DNA from: Mucilaginibacter xinganensis
GTDB taxonomy: Bacteria; Bacteroidota; Bacteroidia; Sphingobacteriales; Sphingobacteriaceae
Assembly: GCF_002257585.1 (NCBI RefSeq)
Contig: NZ_CP022743.1
Location: forward strand, 4,402,001 to 4,466,000
DNA length: 64,000 nucleotides
Direction of reading: 5' to 3'
Positions 1-8,504 of this stretch are shown here, in pieces (the stretch's first letter is position 1; the number at the start of each line of letters is the position of its first letter). Below the pieces are notes generated by a model. That model was not told where the DNA came from, made no database searches, and saw nothing but the letters and a program-made list of their open reading frames with translations. The position numbers were made by a program, and so were the translations under genes.

Positions 1-78
1 ACCCTATTTTTACTTAATCAATCATTTGATTAACAAATGACAGTCCGTTTACCTTGCTGTGACCAAACGGGTGTGCTA

Positions 79-124
79 TAAAAGAAAACCCCTGTCTGAT
101 AAAACAGACAGGGGTTTTCTTTTA
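79..124 (-). terminator. Bidirectional intrinsic terminator after groEL
   Basis: A perfect 20-bp inverted repeat (79-98 and 105-124) around the 6-nt loop ATAAAA. The GC core CCCCTGTCTG is flanked by A/T-rich ends, so both strands carry a T-rich tract after the core. It lies about 80 bases downstream of the groEL stop and probably ends the groES-groEL transcript, while also insulating it from whatever lies left of the window. Bases 1-78 show nothing else that I can recognise. Confidence 0.85.
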
Positions 125-205
125 ATATGTAATCATAGGTCTTCAGTTTTCGGAGAGTTTTTCAACGTCCTGCGCTGCTACCCATGATTTTGGCTTACGG
201 ATTGA

Positions 206-1840
206 TTACATCATGCCGCCCATGCCGCCGCCACCCATCGGTGGACCACCAGCAGGAGCATCTTCAGGATCATCAGCCAATACACATTCTGTTGTTAACA
301 ACATTGCTGCAATTGAAGCTGCATTCTCTAAAGCTACACGACCTACTTTAGTAGGATCAATAACACCCGCACCAATCAGGTTTTCGTATTTATCAGTACG
401 TGCATTGTAACCGAAATCTGCTGTACCTTCTTTTACTTTCTGTACCACGATAGAACCTTCGATACCTGCGTTTTCGCAGATCTGGCGTAACGGCTCTTCA
501 ATAGCACGACGAATGATCTGGATACCAGTATTTTCGTCTTCGTTAGCACCTTTAAGGTCTTTCAATGATTCAACGGCACGGATGAAAGCAACACCACCAC
601 CTGCAACAATACCTTCCTCAACAGCCGCGCGGGTTGCATGTAAAGCATCGTCAACTCGGTCTTTCTTCTCTTTCATTTCAACTTCAGAAGCTGCACCTAT
701 GTATAACACAGCAACACCGCCTGATAATTTAGCTAAACGCTCCTGTAGTTTTTCTTTATCGTAATCAGATGTGGTAGATTCAATCTGAGATTTGATCTGG
801 CTTACGCGAGACTGGATCTCTTCTGATTTACCTGCACCATTGATAACAGTAGTATTATCTTTATCAACAATGATCTTTTCTGCTGTACCTAAGTAAGTAA
901 GATCAGCATTTTCAAGTTTGTAACCTCTTTCTTCAGAAATTACAGTACCACCGGTAAGGATAGCGATGTCTTCCAACATTGCTTTACGACGATCACCAAA
1001 GCCTGGTGCTTTAACAGCAGCAACTTTCAGTGAGCCGCGAATCTTGTTAACTACTAATGTAGCTAATGCTTCACCATCTAAATCTTCAGCAATAATTAAA
1101 AGCGGTTTGCCGGTTTGAACTTGTTTTTCAAGAATCGGCAATAACTCTTTCATTGAAGATATTTTTTTGTCGTAGATCAGGATGTATGGGTTTTCCAACT
1201 CAACTTCCATTTTATCAGCGTTGGTTACAAAGTATGGGGAAAGGTAACCGCGGTCAAACTGCATACCTTCAACAGTTTTAACTTCAGTTTCAGTTCCTTT
1301 GGCTTCTTCAACAGTAATTACTCCGTCTTTACCAACTTTTTCCATTGCCTCAGCAATTAACGAACCGATAACTTCATCATTGTTAGCCGAAATAGAAGCT
1401 ACCTGTTTGATTTTGTTATTGTCTTCGCCAATTGTTTGCGACTGCGCTTTTAAGTTTTCAACAACTTTGGCAACCGCTTTATCAATACCGCGTTTCAAAT
1501 CCATTGGGTTTGCACCAGCAGCAACGTTTTTAATACCTGCAGTAACAATAGCCTGGGCTAATACAGTAGCAGTAGTAGTACCATCACCTGCAATATCAGC
1601 AGTTTTTGATGCAACTTCTTTTACCATTTGAGCACCCATGTTTTCGATAGGATCTTTAAGCTCAATTTCTTTTGCTACGGTAACACCATCTTTAGTAATT
1701 GCAGGTGAACCGAATTTTTTATCAATAATTACGTGACGACCTTTGGGGCCTAATGTTACTTTAACTGCGTTAGCTAAAATATCAACACCGCGTTTAAGAG
1801 CATCGCGTGCTTCAACATTGTATTTAACTTGTTTTGACAT
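206..1840 (-). CDS. groEL: Chaperonin GroEL (Hsp60), 544 aa
   Basis: Cytosolic ATP-dependent folding chaperone that forms the double-ring barrel capped by GroES. The whole length aligns with the family: N-terminus KQVKYNVEARDALKRG, nucleotide-binding motif GDGTTTATVLAQ near residue 86, GGGVAFIRA near residue 413, and the Gly-Met-rich tail ending GGMGGMM. Full length for the family (about 540-550 aa). It follows groES by about 100 bases on the same strand, the usual groES-groEL operon, and a strong hairpin lies downstream. No sign of duplication or decay; it would be the housekeeping copy. Confidence 0.99.
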   Translation of the reverse strand: MSKQVKYNVEARDALKRGVDILANAVKVTLGPKGRHVIIDKKFGSPAITKDGVTVAKEIELKDPIENMGAQMVKEVASKTADIAGDGTTTATVLAQAIVTAGIKNVAAGANPMDLKRGIDKAVAKVVENLKAQSQTIGEDNNKIKQVASISANNDEVIGSLIAEAMEKVGKDGVITVEEAKGTETEVKTVEGMQFDRGYLSPYFVTNADKMEVELENPYILIYDKKISSMKELLPILEKQVQTGKPLLIIAEDLDGEALATLVVNKIRGSLKVAAVKAPGFGDRRKAMLEDIAILTGGTVISEERGYKLENADLTYLGTAEKIIVDKDNTTVINGAGKSEEIQSRVSQIKSQIESTTSDYDKEKLQERLAKLSGGVAVLYIGAASEVEMKEKKDRVDDALHATRAAVEEGIVAGGGVAFIRAVESLKDLKGANEDENTGIQIIRRAIEEPLRQICENAGIEGSIVVQKVKEGTADFGYNARTDKYENLIGAGVIDPTKVGRVALENAASIAAMLLTTECVLADDPEDAPAGGPPMGGGGMGGMM

Positions 1841-1941
1841 GTTTGTTTGTTTTGAATAGTGTTTAAATAGTTGTAAAAGTTGTATTTGCTGCAGCGGTTG
1901 TTAAATTTCCAACCATTACAACGTGTATAACATTTTCAACC

Positions 1942-2217
1942 TTATAATACCGCGTAAATATCAGTTTCGCGCATAATTAAATACTCTTTGCCTTCGTAGG
2001 TAATTTCAGTACCGGCATATTTACCATATAAAACCTGGTCACCAACCTTAACAGTTAAAGGCTCATCAACTTTACCGTCGCCTACAGCAACTATGGTTCC
2101 GCGTTGAGGTTTTTCTTTTGCAGTATCCGGGATTATAATTCCCGAAGCAGTTTTCTCTTCGGCCGGAGCAGCTTCCACTACTACCCTGTCTCCGATAGGT
2201 TTAATGTTTAATGACAT
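1942..2217 (-). CDS. groES: Co-chaperonin GroES (Hsp10), 91 aa
   Basis: The lid of the GroEL folding chamber. Visible family hallmarks are the N-terminal IKPIGDRVVVEAAPAEE strand, the mobile loop containing TASGIIIPDTAKEKPQRG (about residues 23-41), VGDQVLYGKYAGTEI and the C-terminal YLIMRETDIYAVL. Normal length. It starts the groES-groEL operon. The 250-base upstream region carries the secG terminator and a 8-bp inverted repeat (2276-2310), but no CIRCE element (the HrcA operator), so control is probably by another route such as an alternative sigma factor (inference). Confidence 0.99.
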   Translation of the reverse strand: MSLNIKPIGDRVVVEAAPAEEKTASGIIIPDTAKEKPQRGTIVAVGDGKVDEPLTVKVGDQVLYGKYAGTEITYEGKEYLIMRETDIYAVL

Positions 2218-2275
2218 AGTTGTACAATTATTAATTTTTATATTAATTTAAGTTCTGCTAGTGTTTATCATCAAT

Positions 2276-2310
2276 TATGCCAAGCAAGCTCAAACTTCAA
2301 AATTGGCATA
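2276..2310 (-). promoter_or_regulatory. Inverted repeat upstream of groES
   Basis: Perfect 8-bp arms TATGCCAA (2276-2283) and TTGGCATA (2303-2310) separated by 19 bases, about 60 bases before the groES start. The placement suits an operator or a 5'-leader hairpin. I could not find a convincing TAnnTTTG box or CIRCE in the same interval. The role is inferred from symmetry and position only. Confidence 0.3.
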
Positions 2311-2407
2311 TTATCTGTTCAATTGTCACTTTAAAGGCTGGCTAGATTTTTATAATTAATGATAGTTTAACACCCTAATGCCATGATGTCAGTAAGCATT
2401 CAAACTA

Positions 2408-2448
2408 AAAAGGCTTCACCCCGGTAAGTTACCGGAGTAAAGCCTTTT
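2408..2448 (-). terminator. Intrinsic terminator after secG
   Basis: Arms AAAAGGCTT (2408-2416) and AAGCCTTTT (2440-2448), with an inner CCGGT/ACCGG stem (2421-2425 with 2431-2435) and a 5-nt loop. On the minus strand the helix is followed by a T-rich run. It lies 22 bases beyond the secG stop and separates the miaB-secG operon from groES-groEL. Confidence 0.8.
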
Positions 2449-2470
2449 ATATGCGTTGAGTTATTTGTTG

Positions 2471-2815
2471 TTATTTTTTTTGTGTAGCCGGTGCCGATGG
2501 CAGGGTTACTGGTGTTGTAGATGGTGCAGCTACCGGTTTTGAAGCCTTGTCAATCTGCTCTTTCAATTGTGGGTTATCGCTCTTTTCAGTGCCGCCTTTT
2601 ACGGCAACATTAATAGCCATTGATAAAACCATTAAAGAGATAGCCAGGATCCAGGTACCTTTTTCTAAAAAGTCGCCTGTTTTCTGTACGCCCATTAACT
2701 GAGATGAACTTGAGAAATTTGAGGATAAACCGCCGCCTTTAGGATTCTGTATTAATACGATTAGCACTAAAAGGACACACACAATGATCGCTATGATCAA
2801 CAATAATGAATACAT
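2471..2815 (-). CDS. secG: Preprotein translocase subunit SecG, 114 aa
   Basis: Small inner-membrane subunit that assists SecYE during SecA-driven export. Two hydrophobic segments (about residues 3-23 and 52-72) flank the conserved loop LIQNPKGGGLSSNFSSSSQLMGVQKTGDFLEK, the SecG signature including a hydroxylated stretch. The tail is Pro/Ala/Thr-rich (PVAAPSTTPVTLPSAPATQ), as is common in Bacteroidota. It is the last gene of a run from miaB, only 11 bases after the acidic TPR gene, and a strong terminator follows. Confidence 0.95.
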   Translation of the reverse strand: MYSLLLIIAIIVCVLLVLIVLIQNPKGGGLSSNFSSSSQLMGVQKTGDFLEKGTWILAISLMVLSMAINVAVKGGTEKSDNPQLKEQIDKASKPVAAPSTTPVTLPSAPATQKK

Positions 2816-2826
2816 TTCTTTTTATA

Positions 2827-4833
2827 TTAATTGGTTTTCTTTTCTAACTGTTCAATCTTTTCCGCAAAGTAACGGCTTTTTTCCGGAAATCTCAACATCA
2901 ATTTTTTGTAAGAGGCAATAGCCTTATGATAAAGCATCTGGTCGGAATAAATAGCCGCTAATGTTTCGGATACCAGTTCGTCCCTGTCTTCCGAACTCTT
3001 TTTGGCTTTATTTTCATTATCAAGCTTATCACTGCTTTGGGGCCGTATTTGCGGTTCTTCCTGTATAAAACGTTCAATAATCACCTGCTCTTTAAGCTTA
3101 GGGGTAAATCCGGAAGTTTCATGTGGCGGTGGCGGCGTTATTTTGTCCAGTTCCTCAACCGAAGTTATATGAAAAATATTCTCATAATACTGCTGCTGCA
3201 ATTCGTCTGTACCCGGTTTTACTTTTGCTTTACGCTTCTTTTCGTCGACCGCAGGGACATAGGGCTGGTACACGCCGGCATGCTCCTTACGCGTTTTATC
3301 CAGCCACCACAAAAAGCTGTAAGGCAGTTTTTCGTCGTTATATTTCGTTACATCCTGCTGATCAGCGTCGTCCGCCTCCGAGTTTACCGCTTCCTGGATT
3401 TGCTGAACAACCGGCTCTGTTTCATTTACCGCCGCTTGTTCCTCGTGCCCGCCAAATGCCTGGTCGAACCTGAAATAATCAGTGGCAGCTATATTGCTAA
3501 TGATGTCCGGCTCAATACTTAAGTTACCATTTACCTCATCAACAGCTTCAGCTGTTAACTCATGTTTACGGTCAACTGTATCGATTTTATCACTGTGATC
3601 ATTTGGCTCGTCAGCGCTAACCTGTGCAACCTCCGGTGAATGTTCCGCCCCATCAGGTTTTGATACCGGTGCTTCCTGCTCAGCCCGGCGGGCTTCAGCT
3701 GCCGCTGCCGTGAAACCAATATATTCAGCAGTAACGGGATCGGCAAATACGCGTTGCTGTTGGCTTGGCGATTCCGGGGAAAGCGTTTCAATAACATTGC
3801 TTTCAACCTGGTTTTCAGTATTTGAGTCATAGGAAACTTCAGGAATCTCGTCAGTCGCGGCAGGCTCAGCGGTCACGTTTTCAGGTGCACCTTCGCCAGC
3901 AACACCAGCTATCGCTTCCCCGTCAGGCGGCATCCTGTACCCCATTCCAAAAGCATAATTTATAATCGGCTCTGTATAGGCGGCCGCATTTTCAACGTCA
4001 TCCTTTACTTCATTTGCCGCACTTTCCTTTGTTTCAGTGGTATGTGCAGCCAGAGAATCTTCCATATGCGGAACTTCCATTTCCGGGATCACTGTTTCAG
4101 GTACTGCCGTATCAGCAAGCGACACTTCAGCCGGTGTTTCATCAGGCTGCTGATGCTCACTTACTACATCAGAATGTCCACCCGGTATAGCAGCGGTGTT
4201 TTCGCCCGCAATGCCGTTTACATCCTCGTATATTGTTTCTACAGCATTTGCTGGAAATGGTTCTTTAAGCAGACTTTCATTTAGAGCCCCGTTCTCAGTT
4301 GACGCCGTTAAATCTTGTTCGGCTACCTTGGTTTGATCCAAATAATCAATCTGCCCATTGCTTAAAATTTCATGCCCCGTTGTTTCCAAATGCGCTTCAG
4401 GTTCGGGTTGGGCAAATTCATGCGCTATACCGAACTGCACATCTGTAGCGGGCGCTGCTGTTTCAGTCTCTGTTACTGTGGCGGTATGGTCGCTGAAATA
4501 ATTTTCAGCAGGGTTTACATCCGAAGGTTCGGTATGGGATATGCTTGCATACCTTTTGCCATTCGGAAAAATAATATTTTCATCAGACACTCCCATTAAC
4601 GATGCAGGAGCATTGATAAGTTTATAAAGCGCTTTAGGATTAAAATAGGCTGCTGCTTTTTTCAGGTTCTTTTCATCGCTTGAGTGTGCGAGCAAAGCCT
4701 GTAAGATCCCGCTTTGCGGAAAATCATTAACCAGCCGCTGTAAATTATAATTATATGACTGCGCATCACCTGCTGGGTTAGCTAACAAAGTCCATAAAAA
4801 TTCGTTCTGACTGTTATTATAATTTTGATCCAC
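2827..4833 (-). CDS. Large acidic protein with a C-terminal TPR-like motif, 668 aa
   Basis: I do not recognise a named family. The N-terminal 100 residues look globular (NEFLWTLLANPAGDAQSYNYNLQRLV, QSGILQALLAHSS), followed by about 400 residues rich in Glu, Ala, Thr, Val and Pro with no predicted fold. Near residues 515-530 comes a KLPYSFLWWLDKTRKEHAGVYQPY segment, and the last 50 residues (LAAIYSDQMLYHKAIASYKKLMLRFPEKS) resemble a single TPR helix pair. There is no signal peptide or membrane segment, so it is probably cytosolic. It sits 19 bases after lptE and 11 before secG on one strand. Orthologues in this slot appear in related genomes as poorly annotated TPR proteins (recall, not checked). 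Confidence 0.85.
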   Translation of the reverse strand: MDQNYNNSQNEFLWTLLANPAGDAQSYNYNLQRLVNDFPQSGILQALLAHSSDEKNLKKAAAYFNPKALYKLINAPASLMGVSDENIIFPNGKRYASISHTEPSDVNPAENYFSDHTATVTETETAAPATDVQFGIAHEFAQPEPEAHLETTGHEILSNGQIDYLDQTKVAEQDLTASTENGALNESLLKEPFPANAVETIYEDVNGIAGENTAAIPGGHSDVVSEHQQPDETPAEVSLADTAVPETVIPEMEVPHMEDSLAAHTTETKESAANEVKDDVENAAAYTEPIINYAFGMGYRMPPDGEAIAGVAGEGAPENVTAEPAATDEIPEVSYDSNTENQVESNVIETLSPESPSQQQRVFADPVTAEYIGFTAAAAEARRAEQEAPVSKPDGAEHSPEVAQVSADEPNDHSDKIDTVDRKHELTAEAVDEVNGNLSIEPDIISNIAATDYFRFDQAFGGHEEQAAVNETEPVVQQIQEAVNSEADDADQQDVTKYNDEKLPYSFLWWLDKTRKEHAGVYQPYVPAVDEKKRKAKVKPGTDELQQQYYENIFHITSVEELDKITPPPPHETSGFTPKLKEQVIIERFIQEEPQIRPQSSDKLDNENKAKKSSEDRDELVSETLAAIYSDQMLYHKAIASYKKLMLRFPEKSRYFAEKIEQLEKKTN

Positions 4834-4852
4834 TGTTATTGAAAGCTACGAA

Positions 4853-5380
4853 TTAATCCCAATTTGCAAAAGCCCTGTTAAATATATCCTCGGTTAGCTG
4901 CTTGTTAATATCTGCTATCAACGCTTGCTCAACCGGGGCAATAGCGCCCTTAAAATCTTTATATTTTGAAAACTGTTGTTCAAAACTAAGCTTTTTATCG
5001 GCATCATATACATATTTTACGTTTACAGTTATAGTTAAACGGGTTTGATCGGCAGTGGGCGCTGTGTTATTATTTGTGGCCTGTACCGATACCGGCGCTA
5101 TATTATAATCACTAATTGTGCCGGATAATACTGCATCAGCCCCTTCGCCGGTTACAATACTTAAGCGGGTAGTATTCCTTATCCGGCTTTTTAGCGCCTC
5201 AGTAAACAGCTGACTTAAATTATTTACAACCAATGGAGCAGTATTTTCAAAAAAGTCAACCCTTATGGTTTTCATATTTGGCGGAATTGAAGCTCCGTTT
5301 AAACTTAGCTTATATGTACATGCCTGTAAAACCCAAATAAAACCGATAAGCGTAATTGCTAACCCCTTTACTCTCCTCAT
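4853..5380 (-). CDS. lptE: LPS-assembly lipoprotein LptE, 175 aa
   Basis: Outer-membrane lipoprotein that plugs the LptD barrel and helps insert LPS in the outer leaflet. A type II signal peptide is visible (MRRVKGLAITLIGFIWVLQAC, lipobox VLQAC with Cys at 21). The mature part has the LptE pattern TYKLSLNGASIPPNMKTIRVDFFENTA, then NNLSQLFTEALKSRIRNTTRL, typical of the LptE/LPS-assembly lipoprotein (PF04390) group. It starts only 4 bases after the sigma54 activator stop codon, so the two are almost certainly co-transcribed. Confidence 0.9.
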   Translation of the reverse strand: MRRVKGLAITLIGFIWVLQACTYKLSLNGASIPPNMKTIRVDFFENTAPLVVNNLSQLFTEALKSRIRNTTRLSIVTGEGADAVLSGTISDYNIAPVSVQATNNNTAPTADQTRLTITVNVKYVYDADKKLSFEQQFSKYKDFKGAIAPVEQALIADINKQLTEDIFNRAFANWD

Positions 5381-5384
5381 TTAA

Positions 5385-6629
5385 TTATAAATTTAATTCT
5401 TTTATTTTTCTGTACAAAGTTCTTTCTGAAATACCCAGCTCATTAGCCGCCAGCTTACGCTTTCCCTTATGTTTTTTTAATGCTTTCCTTATCAGGTCTG
5501 ATTCCTTATCTATCAGTGAAAGTGATTCTTCCACCTCCTCGGCATCGTGCGTTATATTATAGGGATTGGCGTTATTACTGTTATTATTGCTAATAACGGG
5601 CTGCTGCAAAGTAAATTGCGCTTCAGGCGCGTTAGGTAATTCAATATCCCGGTAAAGCTGATTTATGGCCTGCGAGTGGTTGGCGTGATTAATAGAAATA
5701 CCTCCGTGTTCGATAATATCGGCCACCAGTTTTTTCAGTTCAACCATATCGCGCTTCATATCAAACAGCACTTTGTATAATATATCGCGTTCAGAGAAAT
5801 CCTCTTTGGGCTGGTTCTCAACACGCATGGGCAAATTACGACCACCCATTTCAAGCGGAATATAAGTGAGCAGTGTTTGCGCGGTGATAATCCTGTCGCG
5901 CTCCAGCACAGCCAATTGCTCAGCCATATTTTTAAGCTGCCTTACGTTGCCCGGCCACGAGTAATTAATGAGTACCTGTTGTGCCTCCTCATCCAGCTGA
6001 ATAGGCGGTGTGCGGTATTTATCGGTAAAGTCAGAAGTAAATTTCCTGAACAGCAAATAAATATCTTCCTTTCTGTCCCGCAGCGGCGGAATACGAAGCG
6101 GCACCGTGTTTAAGCGATAGTAAAGATCTTCCCTGAATTTGCCATTTTTTACGGCATCGTAAACATCAACGTTGGTAGCCGCTATTACGCGTACATTGGT
6201 TTTCTCAACCTTTGATGAGCCTACCTTTATATATTGTCCCGACTCAAGCACCCTTAGCAGTCGGGCCTGTGTGCCCAGCGGCATTTCAGCAATTTCATCT
6301 AAAAAAATGGTACCGCCGTTTACGGTTTCAAAATAACCCTTACGTTCGCCAACTGCACCGGTATAGGCACCTTTTTCGTGCCCAAATAATTCCGAATCAA
6401 TAGTCCCCTCGGGTATGGCTCCGCAGTTTACCGCAATAAAAGGCCCGTGCTTACGCGGGCTCATTTGGTGGATAATATGCGAAAACACTTCCTTACCACT
6501 GCCACTTTCCCCGGTTATTAAAACGGATATATCAGTGGGTGCTACCTGGTTAGCTATATTTATAGCCCGGTTAAGCAAAGGCGAACTGCCGATGATTCCG
6601 AAACGTTGTTTAATTTCTTGTACTTCCAT
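5385..6629 (-). CDS. Sigma54-dependent transcriptional activator (AAA+ with Fis-type HTH), 414 aa
   Basis: Bacterial enhancer-binding protein that uses ATP to open sigma54 promoters. AAA+ domain from about residue 10 to 245: Walker A GESGSGKE, sigma54-contact loop GAYTGA (canonical GAFTGA with Tyr for Phe), Walker B GGTIFLDEIAE, and arginine finger region FREDLYYRLNTVPL. A C-terminal Fis-type helix-turn-helix, KGKRKLAANELGISERTLYRKIKEL, ends the protein. It has no receiver, GAF or PAS domain, so activity is probably set by expression level or a partner. It is followed 4 bases later by lptE and preceded by miaB, an arrangement that links it to envelope functions. Confidence 0.93.
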   Translation of the reverse strand: MEVQEIKQRFGIIGSSPLLNRAINIANQVAPTDISVLITGESGSGKEVFSHIIHQMSPRKHGPFIAVNCGAIPEGTIDSELFGHEKGAYTGAVGERKGYFETVNGGTIFLDEIAEMPLGTQARLLRVLESGQYIKVGSSKVEKTNVRVIAATNVDVYDAVKNGKFREDLYYRLNTVPLRIPPLRDRKEDIYLLFRKFTSDFTDKYRTPPIQLDEEAQQVLINYSWPGNVRQLKNMAEQLAVLERDRIITAQTLLTYIPLEMGGRNLPMRVENQPKEDFSERDILYKVLFDMKRDMVELKKLVADIIEHGGISINHANHSQAINQLYRDIELPNAPEAQFTLQQPVISNNNSNNANPYNITHDAEEVEESLSLIDKESDLIRKALKKHKGKRKLAANELGISERTLYRKIKELNL

Positions 6630-6723
6630 AATGGTTAGTGAGTAGTTGAATCGGACGGTCAGTTCGCTTGGCTTACCATTTGTAAACTAATTGTACTTGT
6701 CGGCTTCTTCAACGCAATCCAAC

Positions 6724-8256
6724 TTATTCAACTACGCTACCTATTAGCGTTGCTGTTGTGCATTTTTCAACCAATACGTTAACATATTCTCCAGGTTTAT
6801 AACCTTCCGCTACCGGGAAAACAACTACCGTATTCTGATCGCTTCTGCCTGAATAATCTTTTTCTGATTTTCTTGAAAATCCCTCAATCAATACTTTTTG
6901 GGTTGTGCCAACCAACTTTTTGAGCCTTTCATGTGAGTGCTGCTGCTGCTTGGCCACTACTTCCTGCAGGCGGCGCTTTTTCACTGCTTCAGGAATATCA
7001 TCGGCATAACGCTTGGCGGCTAAGGTTCCCGGCCTTTCCGAATACATAAACATGTAGGCAAAATAAAACTGCACATGATCCATTATACTCAGGGTTTCCT
7101 GGTGCTCCTCCTCTGTTTCGGTACAGAAACCGGTAATGATATCAGTTGATATGGCGCACTCAGGAATAATACGGTTTATTGCCGCTACCCTTTCCATATA
7201 CCACTCGCGGTTGTAGGTACGATTCATTAATTTTAACACCCGGCTATTACCTGATTGAATAGGCAGATGGATGTAATTGCAAATGTTATCATACTTAGCA
7301 ATGGTATGTAACACATCATCAGTTATATCCTTAGGGTGGGAAGTCGAGAAGCGAACGCGCAATTCAGGGCTTATTAATGCAACCCTCTCTAACAGGTTAG
7401 CAAATGTTACACCTTCGCCTGAATGCGATACCTGGTTTTGTAATTCTATAAAATCCTCGCCCGAAGCAAGCACCCTGTCCAGCAGATCCATTCCTAAAAC
7501 CGGTTTTTCGCTTTCTGCCCCTGTTTGCTGGCCTTCGGCCTTCCATTTATAGGAATCAACGTTTTGCCCAAGCAGGGTAACCTCGCGGTAACCCCGGTTA
7601 AACAGATCATGGCATTCGGCAACAATTGATTGCGGATCGCGACTACGCTCTCGGCCGCGCGTAAACGGCACCACACAGAACGAACACATATTGTCACAGC
7701 CCCGCATTATCGATACAAAAGCATTAATCCCGTTGCTGTTTAAACGCACGGGACTGATGTCGGCATAAGTCTCCTCGCGCGATAAAAGCACATTCACCGC
7801 TTTCTGGCCGCCGTCCACCTGCTCAATCAGGTTAGGGAGGTCACGGTAGGCATCAGGTCCAACAACCACATCAACCAGCTTCTCTTCTTCCAAAAATTTT
7901 GATTTTAGCCGTTCGGCCATACAGCCAAGTACTCCTACTACCAGCCCGGGATTTTTCACCTTGGCAATCGCAAAATCCCTCAGGCGGGCACGCACGCGCT
8001 GTTCGGCGTTCTCACGGATGGAGCAGGTATTTATAAATATAACATCAGCTACCTTATAGTCTGATGTGGTTTCAAACCCTTTTTCAGATAAAATTGAGGC
8101 TACTATCTCACTATCAGAGAAATTCATGGCACAGCCATAGCTTTCAATGTATAATTTACGACCGTTATTATTGGCGTTAATAGGTTCCAACAACAAAGCC
8201 TCACCTTGTCTGCTTTCATCGTGCGCTTTATCCGGAACAAGCAAATCCATCATCAT
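6724..8256 (-). CDS. miaB: tRNA-2-methylthio-N6-isopentenyladenosine(37) synthase MiaB
   Basis: Radical-SAM methylthiotransferase that adds the 2-methylthio group to i6A37 of tRNAs reading UNN codons. Three parts are seen: an N-terminal UPF0004 domain (KLYIESYGCAMNFSDSEIVASIL; further Cys in FINTCSIRENAEQR and VGVLGCMAERL), the radical-SAM cluster motif RGCDNMCSFC, and a C-terminal TRAM domain (VLIEGFSRKSEKDYSGRSDQN). Three consecutive ATG codons (8256, 8253, 8250) give the start; an ATG at 8283 overlaps the likely promoter box at 8273-8280 and is rejected. First gene of the run leading to secG. Confidence 0.96.
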   Translation of the reverse strand: MMMDLLVPDKAHDESRQGEALLLEPINANNNGRKLYIESYGCAMNFSDSEIVASILSEKGFETTSDYKVADVIFINTCSIRENAEQRVRARLRDFAIAKVKNPGLVVGVLGCMAERLKSKFLEEEKLVDVVVGPDAYRDLPNLIEQVDGGQKAVNVLLSREETYADISPVRLNSNGINAFVSIMRGCDNMCSFCVVPFTRGRERSRDPQSIVAECHDLFNRGYREVTLLGQNVDSYKWKAEGQQTGAESEKPVLGMDLLDRVLASGEDFIELQNQVSHSGEGVTFANLLERVALISPELRVRFSTSHPKDITDDVLHTIAKYDNICNYIHLPIQSGNSRVLKLMNRTYNREWYMERVAAINRIIPECAISTDIITGFCTETEEEHQETLSIMDHVQFYFAYMFMYSERPGTLAAKRYADDIPEAVKKRRLQEVVAKQQQHSHERLKKLVGTTQKVLIEGFSRKSEKDYSGRSDQNTVVVFPVAEGYKPGEYVNVLVEKCTTATLIGSVVE

Positions 8257-8272
8257 TGTAAAAATTAGTCTG

Positions 8273-8280
8273 CAAAAATA
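8273..8280 (-). promoter_or_regulatory. -7 promoter box for the miaB operon
   Basis: TATTTTTG on the minus strand matches the Bacteroidota -7 consensus TAnnTTTG. A good -33 TTTG box is not visible at the right distance. Transcription would start about 10 bases before the ATG triplet at 8256. Confidence 0.45.
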
Positions 8281-8504
8281 CATAAAAATTAATTACAGTG
8301 TGACAGATTGGCAGATATTTAGTTAGCCGGAATATTTATTTGAATTATTAAAAAACGTTGTGAACGCGTTCCTTTACCAGGCTTTATAAAGGATTTGAGA
8401 TCGGCCCGCGCCGCTAATAATCTTGCATACTCTTTGTAACCATCAGGTTACCATCTAACAAAATTAAATTTCTGTTGTTCATAAAAAAAACAGCATAAAC
8501 ACCA

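Noticed and set aside
1299..1631. 110-codon plus-strand frame opposite groEL
   Set aside because: Antisense shadow of a highly conserved chaperonin; the reading reflects groEL codon use.
2218..2470. CIRCE operator for groES
   Set aside because: I looked for TTAGCACTC-N9-GAGTGCTAA and near variants and did not find them.
3037..3522. Long plus-strand open frames opposite the acidic protein (also 3123-3473)
   Set aside because: They lie fully opposite a gene with a clear operon context; the translations are Phe/Arg/Leu-rich and show no domain, the pattern expected opposite a Glu/Thr/Ala-rich gene.
8425..8438. CATACTCTTTG as a promoter for the AsmA-like gene
   Set aside because: The spacing between TA and TTTG is three bases rather than two, and the gene start is 70 bases away.
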